A stretch of DNA of 64,000 nt from Streptomyces spinoverrucosus (GCF_015712165.1 NZ_JADPZX010000001.1:1240001-1304000), one strand, 5' to 3'. Counted from the first letter of the stretch, positions 9,059 to 17,849 are shown. A program made the numbers and translations. Notes: generated by a model not told the origin, from the sequence alone.

Positions 9059-9295
9059 ATGCCCTGTCGCCAGGGCCCCCGTAAGCCTCTCAAGACCCGC
9101 CCCAACCCTCTGGACACGGCAGGGATCACGTACATCGACTACAAGGACACAGACCTGCTGCGGAAGTTCATTTCCGACCGTGGCAAGATCCGCGGCAGCC
9201 GCGTCACCCGCGTCTCGGCCCAGCAGCAGCGACAACTCGCCAAGGCGATCAAGAACGCCCGCGAGATGGCAATCCTTCCGTACGCGAGCCGGTAG
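9059..9295 (+). CDS. rpsR: 30S ribosomal protein S18 paralogue
   Basis: Small-subunit protein S18, 78 residues. It contains the family blocks [15 protein letters not shown] and [18 protein letters not shown] followed by [11 protein letters not shown]. Only one Cys (residue 3) is present, in line with a zinc-free form. It ends the rpmE operon; AGAAGG lies about 8 bases before the ATG. It is the fourth ribosomal paralogue in this block (S14, L28, L31, S18). Confidence 0.94.
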   Translation: MPCRQGPRKPLKTRPNPLDTAGITYIDYKDTDLLRKFISDRGKIRGSRVTRVSAQQQRQLAKAIKNAREMAILPYASR

Positions 9296-9550
9296 GACCT
9301 CACTCCCCGTCCTTTCTGGCTTGGGGTGCGTATTCTTTTCGGTCCGAAACTCGGAGCGTTCAGTGGCTGTCCCCATGGCCATTGCGAGCGGCATGCGACG
9401 ACTGCCCGCCAGGATGCGGCTGCTGCCACTGGCCGGTGCCCGGCACGGGGGCGTCTCCACCGGGCGGTGATGACGGTCCGCGTGTCGCGTCGGCGCCACC
9501 TCCCGCCCATGTGGCAACCGCCGTCGGCCTCGTCGCGGCGGTCACCCTCG

Positions 9551-9820
9551 TCACCGACGGGGCGATGCGGCGCCCTGGTCCACGAGCGGCCGACCAACGG
9601 TGAGCCGAGCGCGCGCCAAACGGGAACGTACCCAAGCGATCCCGTACCGCGTACGACGCCCGTCCAACACCGCCACGACGAGGCCGCAGTAGCGCAGACA
9701 CGCCAGATGATTCGACAGCCTGGTCCGGGAGACGCTCAGGGCGTCGGCCGGATCCGCGGGATAGGAGGGTGCATCCCGCAGGAGAAGAAGGACACGACAG
9801 CGAATCGGACCCCGGCCCAC
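9551..9820 (-). pseudogene. ArsR-family regulator fragment
   Basis: Winged-helix region of an ArsR/SmtB-type metal sensor: RCRVLLLLRDAP, then SVSRTRLSNHLACLR (recognition helix) and VVAVLDGRRTRYGIA (wing). The first 20 or so residues of the family and the usual C-terminal end are absent; after GIAW the frame drifts into unrelated sequence. The 5' edge coincides with the 5' edge of the opposite-strand Fur fragment near 9815-9820, so both genes were probably cut by one rearrangement. It could still be expressed as a shortened protein, but no ribosome site supports the GTG. Confidence 0.6.
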
Positions 9821-10014
9821 CGGCGGACACCGTCACTATCTCGTCTGCCGCGCCTGTGGCTTGAGCGGGGTGGTGGAGGCGGACGCGGTGGAACGCTGGG
9901 CGGAGGACATGGCCGAGACCTCCGGGGTTCACAGAGGTGGAACACACCGTGGAACTTACGGGCATCTGTGTCCGCTGTCGCCTCACTCCGACCGCAAGAA
10001 GCTCAGCCGAGTAG
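9813..10014 (+). pseudogene. Fur/Zur-family regulator C-terminal remnant
   Basis: C-terminal metal-binding half of a Fur-superfamily repressor, most like Zur: TGGHRHYLVCRACG, then DAVERWAEDMAE, then after a one-base shift in the G run at 9924-9927, FTEVEHTVELTGICVRCR. The two CxxC pairs of the structural zinc site are visible, split over two frames. The DNA-binding half is missing. Lying beside a zinc regulon, it may be the wreck of a local zur gene. Confidence 0.75.
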
Positions 10015-10039
10015 CTCGGCCGAGCGGCGGGGCACAAGG

Positions 10040-10075
10040 CGCGGCGCCCGCCACCTCGGGTGGACGGGCGCCGCG
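10040..10075 (-). terminator. Hairpin terminator after aztD
   Basis: Perfect 11-bp stem (10040-10050 with 10065-10075) with an inner CCACC/GGTGG pairing, just downstream of the minus-strand aztD stop at 10099. Confidence 0.75.
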
Positions 10076-10098
10076 GAGATCCGGCGATACGAGACCGG

Positions 10099-11298
10099 TC
10101 AGTGGCCGGCGACGACGCCGGACAGTTCGTTGGTGCTCTTCGGCAGGGTCACGGAGTTGAGCTTCGTGCCCGACTCCAGGTCGAAGGAGTGCAGTTGGCG
10201 CTTGCCCGGCTCGGAGACGTAGGCCGTGTCGTCGCGGACGAAGAGGGTGGGCCTGGCCTGCTGCCAGTCCAGCGGCTCCGTCCAGTCGTCCACCGCGTCG
10301 ATCTTCTTCTCGACCTTGCCGGTCTCCGGATCGATGACGTGGAGGGTGCCATTGGTGCCGAGCACGAGGGCCTCGCCCTGGGGGCCGCGGGCGAGCGAGC
10401 GGAAGGAGTAGCTGGTGCCGAGATCGACCAGGCGTATCTTCGCCGTACGGGTGTCGATCAGCGAGATGCGGGTGGGCCGCTCCAGTTCCGCCTCGGCGTC
10501 GGTCTTGTAGTCGCCCAGGAGGACCGGCGAGAGGTCGCTGCCCCGCTGGTTGCCGATGCGGCCGTAGTCGTCGGGGGCGTCGACCTTGGTGAACTTTCCG
10601 TCCTTGTAGATCAGGACCCCGTCCTCGCAGCCGACGGCGACCGCCTCGCCCTTCGCGGCCGCCTCGCCGTGCACACCGGGGCAGTTCTCGGCGCGCTTGA
10701 TCTCCTTGTTGTTCTTGTCCAGGACCAGGGCGCCGGTGCGCTTCTCCTCGGTTCCCAGGGTGCTGAGGAGTTCGCCGTTGGTCAGCTCGATGGCGACGCC
10801 GTGGTGGGGCTCGGCGGAGGTGTAGCTGCGGGACTGCGGCTTCTTGCCGTCGGCGAGGCCGGCGGGGTCGAAGACGTTCACCTCTCCCGTGCCGTCCGTG
10901 AACAGGACCGTCTTGCCGGCGTGCTGGACGACGTGACCGGGCTTGGCACCCTTGAACTCGGCGTCCGTGAAGGTCTGCCGGACGGCGTCGAAAACGCGGA
11001 ATCCGGTGTCGGTGGAGATGACGACATGGTCCTTGTCGCCTGCCGGGTTGACCCGGTTGAAGCCCGGCAGTTCGACCGTCTTCGCGAGCTTCAGGGTCTC
11101 ACCGTCGAGGACGTACAGTCCCCCGTCGTAGGAGGCGACCAGCGGGTTCTTGACCGCCGCGGCCTGGCTGCCCTTCGCCTGCTTCGGCTTGGTGTCGGTG
11201 GAGGTGTCGTCGTTCCCGCCGCAGGCGGTCAGCGCCATGGCCGCCGCCAGGGCGAGGGCCGTGCCCGTGAGCGTTCTGGTGCTTGTGGGCTTGTCCAT
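10099..11298 (-). CDS. aztD: Zinc metallochaperone AztD-like lipoprotein
   Basis: Secreted lipoprotein of 399 residues that folds as a beta-propeller and is expected to pass zinc to the AztC binding protein outside the membrane. The signal peptide ends in the lipobox LTAC (residues 23-26), followed by a Thr/Asp-rich linker and repeated blades such as GGLYVLDGETLKL and GTLHVIDPETGKVEK. His-containing loops (VVQHAG, EPHHGVAI, CPGVHGEA) could bind zinc. Last gene of the minus-strand aztB-propeller-aztC-aztD operon, 91 bp after aztC, and followed by a terminator. Assignment rests on fold type and operon context. Confidence 0.88.
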   Translation of the reverse strand: MDKPTSTRTLTGTALALAAAMALTACGGNDDTSTDTKPKQAKGSQAAAVKNPLVASYDGGLYVLDGETLKLAKTVELPGFNRVNPAGDKDHVVISTDTGFRVFDAVRQTFTDAEFKGAKPGHVVQHAGKTVLFTDGTGEVNVFDPAGLADGKKPQSRSYTSAEPHHGVAIELTNGELLSTLGTEEKRTGALVLDKNNKEIKRAENCPGVHGEAAAKGEAVAVGCEDGVLIYKDGKFTKVDAPDDYGRIGNQRGSDLSPVLLGDYKTDAEAELERPTRISLIDTRTAKIRLVDLGTSYSFRSLARGPQGEALVLGTNGTLHVIDPETGKVEKKIDAVDDWTEPLDWQQARPTLFVRDDTAYVSEPGKRQLHSFDLESGTKLNSVTLPKSTNELSGVVAGH

Positions 11299-11389
11299 CG
11301 GTGTGATTCCTCTCCGGCCCTCGTGGGGCGGTGTTCGGGTGCGGGTGGGACGGTCGGCGTTGAGTACGCCGGACAGCGGGGAAGCTCGT

Positions 11390-12349
11390 TCAGTCGCCGG
11401 TGAGGCCCTCGGTCATGGCCGAGGTGTTGGCGCGCATCATTTCCAGGTAGGTGCCGGCGCCTTTGCCCTTCTCGGTCAGCGACTCGGAGTACAGCGGGAC
11501 GACGTCCACGTCGCCGCCCATCTCCTGGCGGAGGACCTCGGCCAGCCGGGTGGGCTGGGAGGAGTCGGCGAAGACGGTGCGTACGCCGGCCTCCCGCATG
11601 GCCTGTGTGAGGGAGCGCAGGTCGGATGAGCTGGGTGAGGCGAGGGTCGTGCCGCTGGGGATGACCGCACCGATCACCCGGAAGCCGAAGCGGTCGGCCA
11701 GGTATCCGAACACGTGGTGGTTGGTCACCAGGGCACGGCGGTCCCCGGGTATCGCGGCGAAGGACTTCTCCATCCAGGTGGCGAGGTCCGCGAGTTGGCC
11801 GTCGTAGCGTTCGGCGTTGTCACGGACGGCCTTCTCCTGCACGCCGTCGACGTGTTCCACCACCTGGTCCGCGATCAGTGCGGCGGCCTTGCGCACCCGG
11901 TCGGGGTCGGTCCAGAAGTGCGGGTCGGGCTCTCCGCCCTCTTCGGCGGGGCCGCCCTCGTCGCCGGTGTGGAAGGTGAGCGGGTCCGCCGCCTCGCCGG
12001 CCGCGAAGGTGGCCACACCGGAGTCGCGGGCGGCCTCCACGTGCCGCAGTACGTTCTCCTCCAGGCCCAGCCCGTTGTAGACGACCAGGTCGGCGTTCTC
12101 CAACTCGGCCGCCTGCACGGCCGACAGACCGAAGGAGTGCGGGTCGGCGTTGGGCTTCATCAGGACGCTGACGTCCGCCTCGTCGCCGACGATCGCACGG
12201 GTGATGTCACCGAGGATGTTGGTCGTCACCACGACCCGGGGCCGGTCGTCGTCGCTCGCACAGCCGGTCGCCGTGGCGGCGAGGGTGAAGAAGCTGATCA
12301 GGGTCAGGACCAGGGCGCGGACCCGCGCCGCCTTCGCGCGCACGCTCAT
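11390..12349 (-). CDS. aztC: Zinc ABC transporter substrate-binding lipoprotein
   Basis: Cluster A-I (ZnuA/AztC-type) binding protein of 319 residues that captures zinc outside the cell. Signal peptide with lipobox ATGC near residues 26-29, then VVVTTNILGDI. Likely zinc ligands are His in DPHSFGLS, PDPHFWTDP and TNHHVFGY plus the Asp in FADSSQPT. A short acidic loop with one His (HTGDEGGPAEEGGEP) replaces the long His-rich loop of ZnuA. The ATG at 12349 overlaps the stop of the upstream propeller gene (ATGA), so this start is well supported over longer readings of the same frame. Confidence 0.93.
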   Translation of the reverse strand: MSVRAKAARVRALVLTLISFFTLAATATGCASDDDRPRVVVTTNILGDITRAIVGDEADVSVLMKPNADPHSFGLSAVQAAELENADLVVYNGLGLEENVLRHVEAARDSGVATFAAGEAADPLTFHTGDEGGPAEEGGEPDPHFWTDPDRVRKAAALIADQVVEHVDGVQEKAVRDNAERYDGQLADLATWMEKSFAAIPGDRRALVTNHHVFGYLADRFGFRVIGAVIPSGTTLASPSSSDLRSLTQAMREAGVRTVFADSSQPTRLAEVLRQEMGGDVDVVPLYSESLTEKGKGAGTYLEMMRANTSAMTEGLTGD

Positions 12350-13581
12350 CGCCCCGTCTCCGCCATCATGGACGGCCGGATGTCCAGGTCGAAAGTGCGG
12401 GCGACGCGGAGGCTGTCGTTGTAGTCGATCTCGTACACGCGCTTGCCCTCCGGGTCGTTGAGGTAGGCCCGGCTCCGGTCGATCTCGAGCACCGGTGCGG
12501 TGGCCGCGTCGGTCGGGATCTCGGGGACGTCCTGAAGCAGCCGGTCGGTCACCGCGGACTCCTTGCCGTCGGCGATGTCGTAGCCGTGCAGGGCTCCGTC
12601 GGTCTCCAGGACGATCAGCGGGGAGCCCTCGCCTGCGGTGTTGGCGGCGACGACGGGACCGGTCCTCACCCGTGTCCAGGCGCGCTCGGTCACGTCCAGG
12701 ACCCAGACGGCCTTCGTGCCAGCGGGTGCGGTGAGCGTGGTGCTGCCCGCGCGGTGCCGGAACGCCGTGGCCCTCTCGTCCTTCGGTACGTCCTCGCCGT
12801 ACGGGATCTTCTCGGCGGTGAAGGCGCCGTCGTCCTCGTGCACGAGCAGGGCACCGTCGGCGCACCCGAGGACGAGGCCGCGCCGGGTGACGGCATCGCC
12901 CCGCGGGTCCTCGCACCCGGCCTCCGGTGAGGCGACGCGTTTGCCCGAGCGGTCGAGCACGACGACCCTCGCCGGGCCCTCCCCGCCCCGCGTGAGCGCG
13001 ATCAGGTGTTCCTCGTAAGGCACCACGGCCCCTGCGTAGGAGCCGGGAAGCTCGACCGGGGCGCCGATCGTGCCCTTCTCCAGACCGGCGCGGCGATAGA
13101 CGGCCGCGCGGCCGTCCGCGCCGGTCACCACGGTCACGCCGGCGTCGCCGCGGACCAGGGTGCCGGTACCGCCCGGCAGTTGGCCGACGTCGCGGATCGT
13201 CGCCCGGTAGTAGTGCACGTGGTCGCCGTGGTCGACCATCCATGCGCCGCTGTCGAGGACATGGGTGCCGTTCGCGCCGTGGAAGTAGCCGAAGCGACCG
13301 TCCGTCGTGAGTGCGGTGACGCCTGTTCTTCGTTCGGTCTCGTGGACTTTGCCGCTGATCAGGTCCAGGACCGCGGTATCGCCGGTACCGGGGTCGCCGA
13401 GCAGCAGGCGGGACTGCTGCTCGGCGGCCTCGGTGGCTCCTTCGACATAGCCGTGGGGCGTGGTGGAGGAAGGGGAGCCGGGCTTGGACTCGATGCCGCC
13501 GCCGCTCGCGCAGCCAGCGGTCAGCAGGGCCAGGGCCAGGAGCGCCGACACCGGGGAAATGACGTCTCTTCGGACGAACAA
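12346..13581 (-). CDS. Second AztD-like beta-propeller lipoprotein
   Basis: Exported lipoprotein of 411 residues with lipobox LTAGC (residues 20-24) and propeller-like repeats across the chain (FGYFHGANGTHVLDSG, ALHGYDIADGKE). Overall layout matches the aztD product, so it is probably a paralogue. His residues cluster in MVDHGDHVHYYRA near residues 114-126, a possible metal site. It sits 15 bp after aztB and overlaps aztC by 4 bases, so it is an integral part of the operon. Having two propellers with one binding protein is unusual in my knowledge of azt operons. Its exact function is unknown. Confidence 0.75.
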   Translation of the reverse strand: MFVRRDVISPVSALLALALLTAGCASGGGIESKPGSPSSTTPHGYVEGATEAAEQQSRLLLGDPGTGDTAVLDLISGKVHETERRTGVTALTTDGRFGYFHGANGTHVLDSGAWMVDHGDHVHYYRATIRDVGQLPGGTGTLVRGDAGVTVVTGADGRAAVYRRAGLEKGTIGAPVELPGSYAGAVVPYEEHLIALTRGGEGPARVVVLDRSGKRVASPEAGCEDPRGDAVTRRGLVLGCADGALLVHEDDGAFTAEKIPYGEDVPKDERATAFRHRAGSTTLTAPAGTKAVWVLDVTERAWTRVRTGPVVAANTAGEGSPLIVLETDGALHGYDIADGKESAVTDRLLQDVPEIPTDAATAPVLEIDRSRAYLNDPEGKRVYEIDYNDSLRVARTFDLDIRPSMMAETGR

Positions 13582-13596
13582 GGGAGATCGCCTCAG

Positions 13597-14520
13597 TCAG
13601 GTTTCGTTCGGTCGGGTCGTGTGGGGGGTCGACGTGACCGCGGAAGCGGGGCTGTTCGCAGTCACCGCGGGGGTGGGAGTGGGGAGTTCCGCGAGGCGGG
13701 CGCGGCGTCGGTGGTGCACTCCGGACGCGAGGTGGGACAGGAAGAACAGGCTCACCGCCAGGCCGGAGACGGTCGCTCCGGCCGCGGTGCTCAGGTGCCA
13801 GGAGAGCAGCAGGCCGCCGAAGGTGGCGATCGCGCCGAGGACCGCCGCGAGAAGCATGACGCCGCTCACGCTGCGCGCCCAGGGCAAGGCCGCCGCCGGC
13901 GGGGCGATGAGCAGGCCGAGGACCAGCAACGTCCCCACGATGTGGAACGAGGCCACGATGGCCAGGGCCAGCAGTGCGAGCAGCACGGCGTGGGCCAGCC
14001 GGGGGCGCAGGCCGAGTGTCCGGGCCTTGCGGGCGTCGAACGCCAGGGCCAGGAAGGCCCGGTGACCGAGTACCGCGACGAGCAGCGCCAACAGCAGCGC
14101 CGCTCCCAGCAGTACCAGGTCGCTCTCGCGTACGGCGAGAACGTCGCCGAAGAGGAACCCGGTCAGGTCGACCGCGAACGACTGCGACCGCGACACGATG
14201 ATGACGCCCAGGGACAGCATGCCGACGAAGAGCAGGCCGATTCCGGTGTCCTGGGACAGTCTCGGCGTACGGCCGAGGGCGGTGACGCCGGCGGTCATGA
14301 CGGCCGCGCTCACCAGAGCTCCCACCATGAGGTTGCCCCCGAGCAGCGCGGCGACCGCGACTCCCGGCAGCAGTCCGTGGGACATGGCGTCACCGAGGAA
14401 GGCCATCCCCCTGAGTACGACCCATGTGCCGGCCAGGGCACATATGGCCGACACCAGAATCCCTGCCCACAGGGCCCGCTGCACGAAGGTCACCTCGAAA
14501 GGCGCCGTCAACCACTCCAT
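13597..14520 (-). CDS. aztB: Zinc ABC transporter permease AztB
   Basis: ABC-3 family metal permease of 307 residues with eight or so hydrophobic segments. Typical blocks are LAGTWVVLRGMAFLGDAMSH near the N-terminus, RSQSFAVDLTGFLFGD in the middle and HIVGTLLVLGLLIAPPAAA. The last 40 residues are a charged, Pro/Thr-rich cytoplasmic tail. First gene of the minus-strand operon. Only 23 bases separate its ATG (14520) from the likely aztA start, so the promoters of the two divergent units overlap each other and the Zur-like box. Confidence 0.95.
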   Translation of the reverse strand: MEWLTAPFEVTFVQRALWAGILVSAICALAGTWVVLRGMAFLGDAMSHGLLPGVAVAALLGGNLMVGALVSAAVMTAGVTALGRTPRLSQDTGIGLLFVGMLSLGVIIVSRSQSFAVDLTGFLFGDVLAVRESDLVLLGAALLLALLVAVLGHRAFLALAFDARKARTLGLRPRLAHAVLLALLALAIVASFHIVGTLLVLGLLIAPPAAALPWARSVSGVMLLAAVLGAIATFGGLLLSWHLSTAAGATVSGLAVSLFFLSHLASGVHHRRRARLAELPTPTPAVTANSPASAVTSTPHTTRPNET

Positions 14521-14530
14521 AGAATGACAC

Positions 14531-14550
14531 TACAATGACAACCATGTTCA
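14531..14550. promoter_or_regulatory. aztA promoter -10 and Zur-like operator
   Basis: TACAAT at 14531-14536 fits a -10 hexamer for aztA. AATGACAACCATGTTCA at 14534-14550 matches the core of the rpmB/rpmE box (AATGRMAACCAT) and has partial dyad symmetry. With the TACAAT hexamer as -10, transcription would start at or beside the A of ATG at 14544, suggesting a leaderless aztA message. Repressor binding here would also cover the divergent aztB promoter. Confidence 0.6.
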
Positions 14551-15278
14551 ATAACAATCGCCGTGAAGCCCCGGGCGCCGAGGAAGGAAACCATCGCATC
14601 CGGTTCGCCGGCCTGGACGCCGGATACCCGGGCAGACCCGTACTGCGCCAACTCACCGCGGATATACCGGCCTTGGCCATGACGGCGCTCGTCGGACCGA
14701 ACGGGAGCGGAAAGTCCACCCTCCTCGGAGTCCTCGCCGGCGTGATCGAGACCACAGCCGGACAGCTCCGGTATTCCCAAGGACATCCGCCGGCCTTCGT
14801 GCCGCAGCGCGGTGCCGTCGGCGACGCACTGCCGCTCACCGTGCGGCAGACGGTGGAGATGGGGCGCTGGGGCGAGCGCGGCCTGTGGCGGCGGCTGACC
14901 AGGCACGACCGGACGCTGGTCGACTCGGCCATGGACCGGCTGGGCGTCGCCGACCTCTCCGCCCGCCAGCTCGGCGAGTTGTCGGGCGGTCAGCGCCAAC
15001 GCGTCCTGATCGCCCAGGGCCTCGCCCAGCAGTCCGACCTCCTCCTGCTGGACGAGCCGACCACCGGGCTCGACCCGGAGGCCCGCGAGCGGATCGCGGC
15101 GCTGCTGGCGGAACTGGTCGCCGACGGCACCACCGTCGTCCAGGCCACGCACGACCTGGAAGCCGCCCGCACGGCGGACGCCTGCCTCCTCCTCAGCGAC
15201 GGGCGGCTGGTCGGATGGGGCATACCTGACCAGGTACTCACCACCGAAGCCCTCGCCCGGATCTGGCAGCTGGCGTGA
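14544..15278 (+). CDS. aztA: Zinc ABC transporter ATP-binding protein AztA
   Basis: ATPase of the zinc importer, 244 residues from this start. Walker A is GPNGSGKST, the signature LSGGQRQR, Walker B LLLDEPTTGLD, and the switch His is in VQATHDLE. An upstream in-frame ATG at 14535 lies inside the proposed -10 hexamer and Zur box, so 14544 is preferred and would give a leaderless message. Transcribed divergently from aztB and its operon, so the transporter is built from two units that share one control region. Confidence 0.93.
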   Translation: MFNNNRREAPGAEEGNHRIRFAGLDAGYPGRPVLRQLTADIPALAMTALVGPNGSGKSTLLGVLAGVIETTAGQLRYSQGHPPAFVPQRGAVGDALPLTVRQTVEMGRWGERGLWRRLTRHDRTLVDSAMDRLGVADLSARQLGELSGGQRQRVLIAQGLAQQSDLLLLDEPTTGLDPEARERIAALLAELVADGTTVVQATHDLEAARTADACLLLSDGRLVGWGIPDQVLTTEALARIWQLA

Positions 15279-15556
15279 GCCTGGCCGGACCACTCGGTGG
15301 CACCGTTCGGCGCCGGGCCGACGCTCCCTCGCCTCTGGGTTCATCCGGGGACCGCAGGTGCCTCACCCATGAGCGTTCATCGCGGAACCCGGCATCCACG
15401 CAGCCCCACACACCACTTGGCAGCCTCAACCGTGCGCCGCCACGCTCAAGTCCGCCGACGGTCAACGGCGTCGGCGGCGCCATGCCGTCGAGCGCGAGGC
15501 ACGGGGCCCGGGGGGCCTCATCACACCGGGCAGTCGGTCGCGCGGGAGGTGACAAG

Positions 15557-16041
15557 ATGCTGCACGTGACAGCATTGGAAGCCGTCGCACCCACGGTCAC
15601 CCCATTCGCCCGGCTCTCAGGGGTCTCCGGCGTCCTCCGGCAGGAACTCGCCGCCTGCTGGGCCACGGTGGTCAACGCCGGCGGGGCGGTCATTCCCGCG
15701 GACTGTCCACTGCCGCCTTGACACCGGCGGATGTGGCAGCCGCCGTGGACCGAATCGCGAAGAGCCTTGCGCCCGAGCAAGGGAGGCTGCTGGCGGCCAC
15801 TCTCGACGGGGCCTGGCCGGTTGGCTCCTCGTCCGCCGCGAAGGACACCCGCTCGAAGCGCACTGCGGCGGGGTGAACCACGTACAGGCGCAAGCATCTC
15901 CGACGCCTGGGGATCGGGGCCGCGCTGATGCACCGGGTGTGTCACGTCGCGCGGGAGAAGATGGGCCTCGAACGGCTCCAGCTCTCGGTGCGGGCGGGCC
16001 TCGGGGTAGAGGACTTCTACCGCAAGGCCGGCTGGGCCGAG
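15557..16041 (+). pseudogene. GNAT acetyltransferase remnant
   Basis: Broken GCN5-type acetyltransferase. The start MLHVTALEAVAPTVTPF has a good ribosome site (GGGAGGT). Frames shift near 15715, 15812 and 15880; pieced together they read TPADVAAAVDRIAK, GWLLVRREGHPLEAHC, then the acetyl-CoA motif RRLGIGAALMHRV and ending VEDFYRKAGWAE. At least three separate lesions make sequencing error an unlikely sole cause. Confidence 0.8.
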
Positions 16042-16083
16042 GGGGGATGTGACGTCGACCGGCTTCGACGAAGTACCGGTCGG

Positions 16084-16362
16084 CAGGTGAAGGGGCGACG
16101 GTCACCGCCGTCAACACCGTCGGCCCGTCCGAGACGTCCGCGCCCTCAGCTCCGGTGACGGTGGCGGCTCCCGGGCCCTCCCCCGAGCCCACGCCGGGCC
16201 CGACACCGACGCCAGAACCCACACCCTCGGGGGCGGCGAGCGGCGGCAACCTCGCCCGGGACCGGCGCGGAGGTGGGCTGGACCCTCACCCTGGGTGCGC
16301 TGATGTTGGGCGTCGGCGCCGGTCCGGTGATCTGGCGGCGCACCCGGCGCGAGCACTCATGA
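16084..16362 (+). pseudogene. Cell-wall-anchored protein C-terminal remnant (LAxTG)
   Basis: Tail of a secreted surface protein: the end of a fibronectin III-like domain (TVTAVNTVGPSETSAPSAP), a Pro/Thr linker, and a sorting signal. The signal reads NLAR up to about 16257, then one extra G shifts the frame so that TGAEVGWTLTLGALMLG, a hydrophobic stretch, and RRTRREHS follow to the TGA at 16360-16362. Restored, this is an LARTG-type sortase signal with membrane segment and basic tail. The rest of the protein is missing. Confidence 0.7.
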
Positions 16363-16403
16363 ACGGTTCAGGGGCCTCCCACGCAGGGAAAGTTCGTGCG
16401 GAC

Positions 16404-17078
16404 TCAGCCGGTCGCGCGGCGGACGAGCAGGACGTGGTCGGTGACCGTGGCGGTCTGCCCGCCCGGTCCGGTCGCCCGGCGGTCCCGCGCGTCGGACCGT
16501 TCGACGGCCCAGCCGGCGGCAGGCAGGCCGATGTCGGCGTAGACCTCCTCCGGGGTGGGAAAACAGGGCTCCTGATCCAGCTTCCAGGACCAGGGGGCGA
16601 GGGAGCCGTGATCGACGACGAGCAGCCGACCGCCCGGCCGCAGTGCCTCGGCGGCGGTCCGCAGGATCGCTCCGCGGGGCAGGTCGTACGGTGTGTGGAA
16701 GTACTGCGCCGAGACCAGGTCGAACTCCCCCGCCGGGAAGGTACGGGCCAGGTCGTGGCACTCGGCTGTGACGAGTTCGCCCATGCGCTGGGACCGTGCC
16801 ACGTCGCCCAGCCGGTCCACGGCGGTCGGCGAGATGTCGACCGCCGTGACCCGCCATCCTCGTGCGGCGAGCCAGAGGGTGTCACCGCCCGTCCCGCACG
16901 CGAGGTCGAGCGCGAGCCCCGGCGGAAGGACGCCCGCCACCTCCGCGAGCACCGGGTTCACCCGGTCTCCCCAAGCGGCGCCGCCGTCCGCCCGTTCACT
17001 GTAGAGGGACTCCCAGAACTCCCCGGGCGTTCGCGCGGCGAGTTCCTCCGCCGTGGGTCCTTGAGGCTGCTGTGCCAT
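16404..17078 (-). CDS. Class I SAM-dependent methyltransferase
   Basis: Cytosolic methyltransferase of 224 residues. SAM-binding motif I is LDLACGTGGDTLWLA, motif II AVDISPTAVDR, and the post-motif EALRPGGRLLVVDHG follows. Substrate not predictable. The ATG at 17078 is preferred over the GTG six bases upstream because AGGAG sits 5 bases before it. It stands alone among gene fragments and is the only intact gene between aztA and the TetR block. Confidence 0.88.
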   Translation of the reverse strand: MAQQPQGPTAEELAARTPGEFWESLYSERADGGAAWGDRVNPVLAEVAGVLPPGLALDLACGTGGDTLWLAARGWRVTAVDISPTAVDRLGDVARSQRMGELVTAECHDLARTFPAGEFDLVSAQYFHTPYDLPRGAILRTAAEALRPGGRLLVVDHGSLAPWSWKLDQEPCFPTPEEVYADIGLPAAGWAVERSDARDRRATGPGGQTATVTDHVLLVRRATG

Positions 17079-17344
17079 GGTCACTCCTGTCGACGGTCTG
17101 TTCCCCGAAAGAGGCGGGCACCGGCCACTGTCGCCGGAACGGCCGACGCGCCGTCACATTTCTTGCTGTTCCGGCAAGGCGGACCGAGTGCGCAGGAGAG
17201 CTGACCCCACCCGGACAACGGTCAGTCCGCAGTGCACCGGGTACGACTTCGCCCATCACGTTGGCCACCGAGGCTACGGCGAGATCGAGACTGTGCCCGT
17301 CCAGCCGAAATCGAGGACCCCGCTGACCGAACCCTGCCCCCGCG

Positions 17345-17527
17345 TGCGGCAAGGCGGCGGGCCGTGCGGTCGTGCCGGTTCACCTCGTACACCTGCACGT
17401 GCCGATCCAACAGGTAGCGGGACAGATCCGCTGCGAAGGCGCCAGTGCCCTCCACACCGGCCCGGCGCACCTTACCCGGCTTGCGGGCCCAGGCGATCAG
17501 CCGACGGTAGCCGGCCGCCGTGGCCGG
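17345..17527 (-). pseudogene. IS110-family transposase N-terminal fragment
   Basis: Internal piece of a DEDD (IS110/IS1111-type) transposase: ATAAGYRRLIAWARK, VEGTGAFAADLSRYLL and QVYEVNRHDRTARR in series. The start with the first catalytic Asp and everything after the RTARR block are missing. A C-terminal piece of the same family lies at 37855-37990. Confidence 0.7.
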
Positions 17528-17654
17528 AAGGCCACAAGGGCCCAGGCCAACCCGGACCGTCGTACGCCTCGCTCCTCCGCGTCGTCGAGACCGGCGAGCC
17601 GGGGTACAACAGCGCCCTCGCACAGGCCCCAACCCACGCTGTCAGGTGTCACGC

Positions 17655-17707
17655 GCGAGTCACAAACCCCGTGGACACCCTCCGGCACAGGGTCCCGAAA
17701 CTGGACA
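17655..17707 (+). repeat. Degenerate repeat shared with 30806-30858
   Basis: About 50 bases resemble 30806-30858 on the same strand, sharing the block AACCCCGT and translating alike (TNPVDTL with PKLDI here, TNPVDAL with PDLDL there). Each copy is followed by a truncated gene fragment on the other strand. The family is unknown. Confidence 0.4.
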
Positions 17708-17849
17708 TATATGTCCGCACCGGACTGGATGGACGGCCCTGGACGGCTTCTACAACCTGTGCCATGTGGTACCCAGGGAGGGACCCAGGATCAGGACGGA
17801 AGCCTCTTCTGGCCCGTCAAAGCGGTATTGCAGGGTGTTCGGTGGTGTC

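Noticed and set aside
10060..14538. Long plus-strand open frames opposite the azt operon
   Set aside because: Val/Gly/Arg-rich mirror frames of high-GC genes; no start sites or family motifs.
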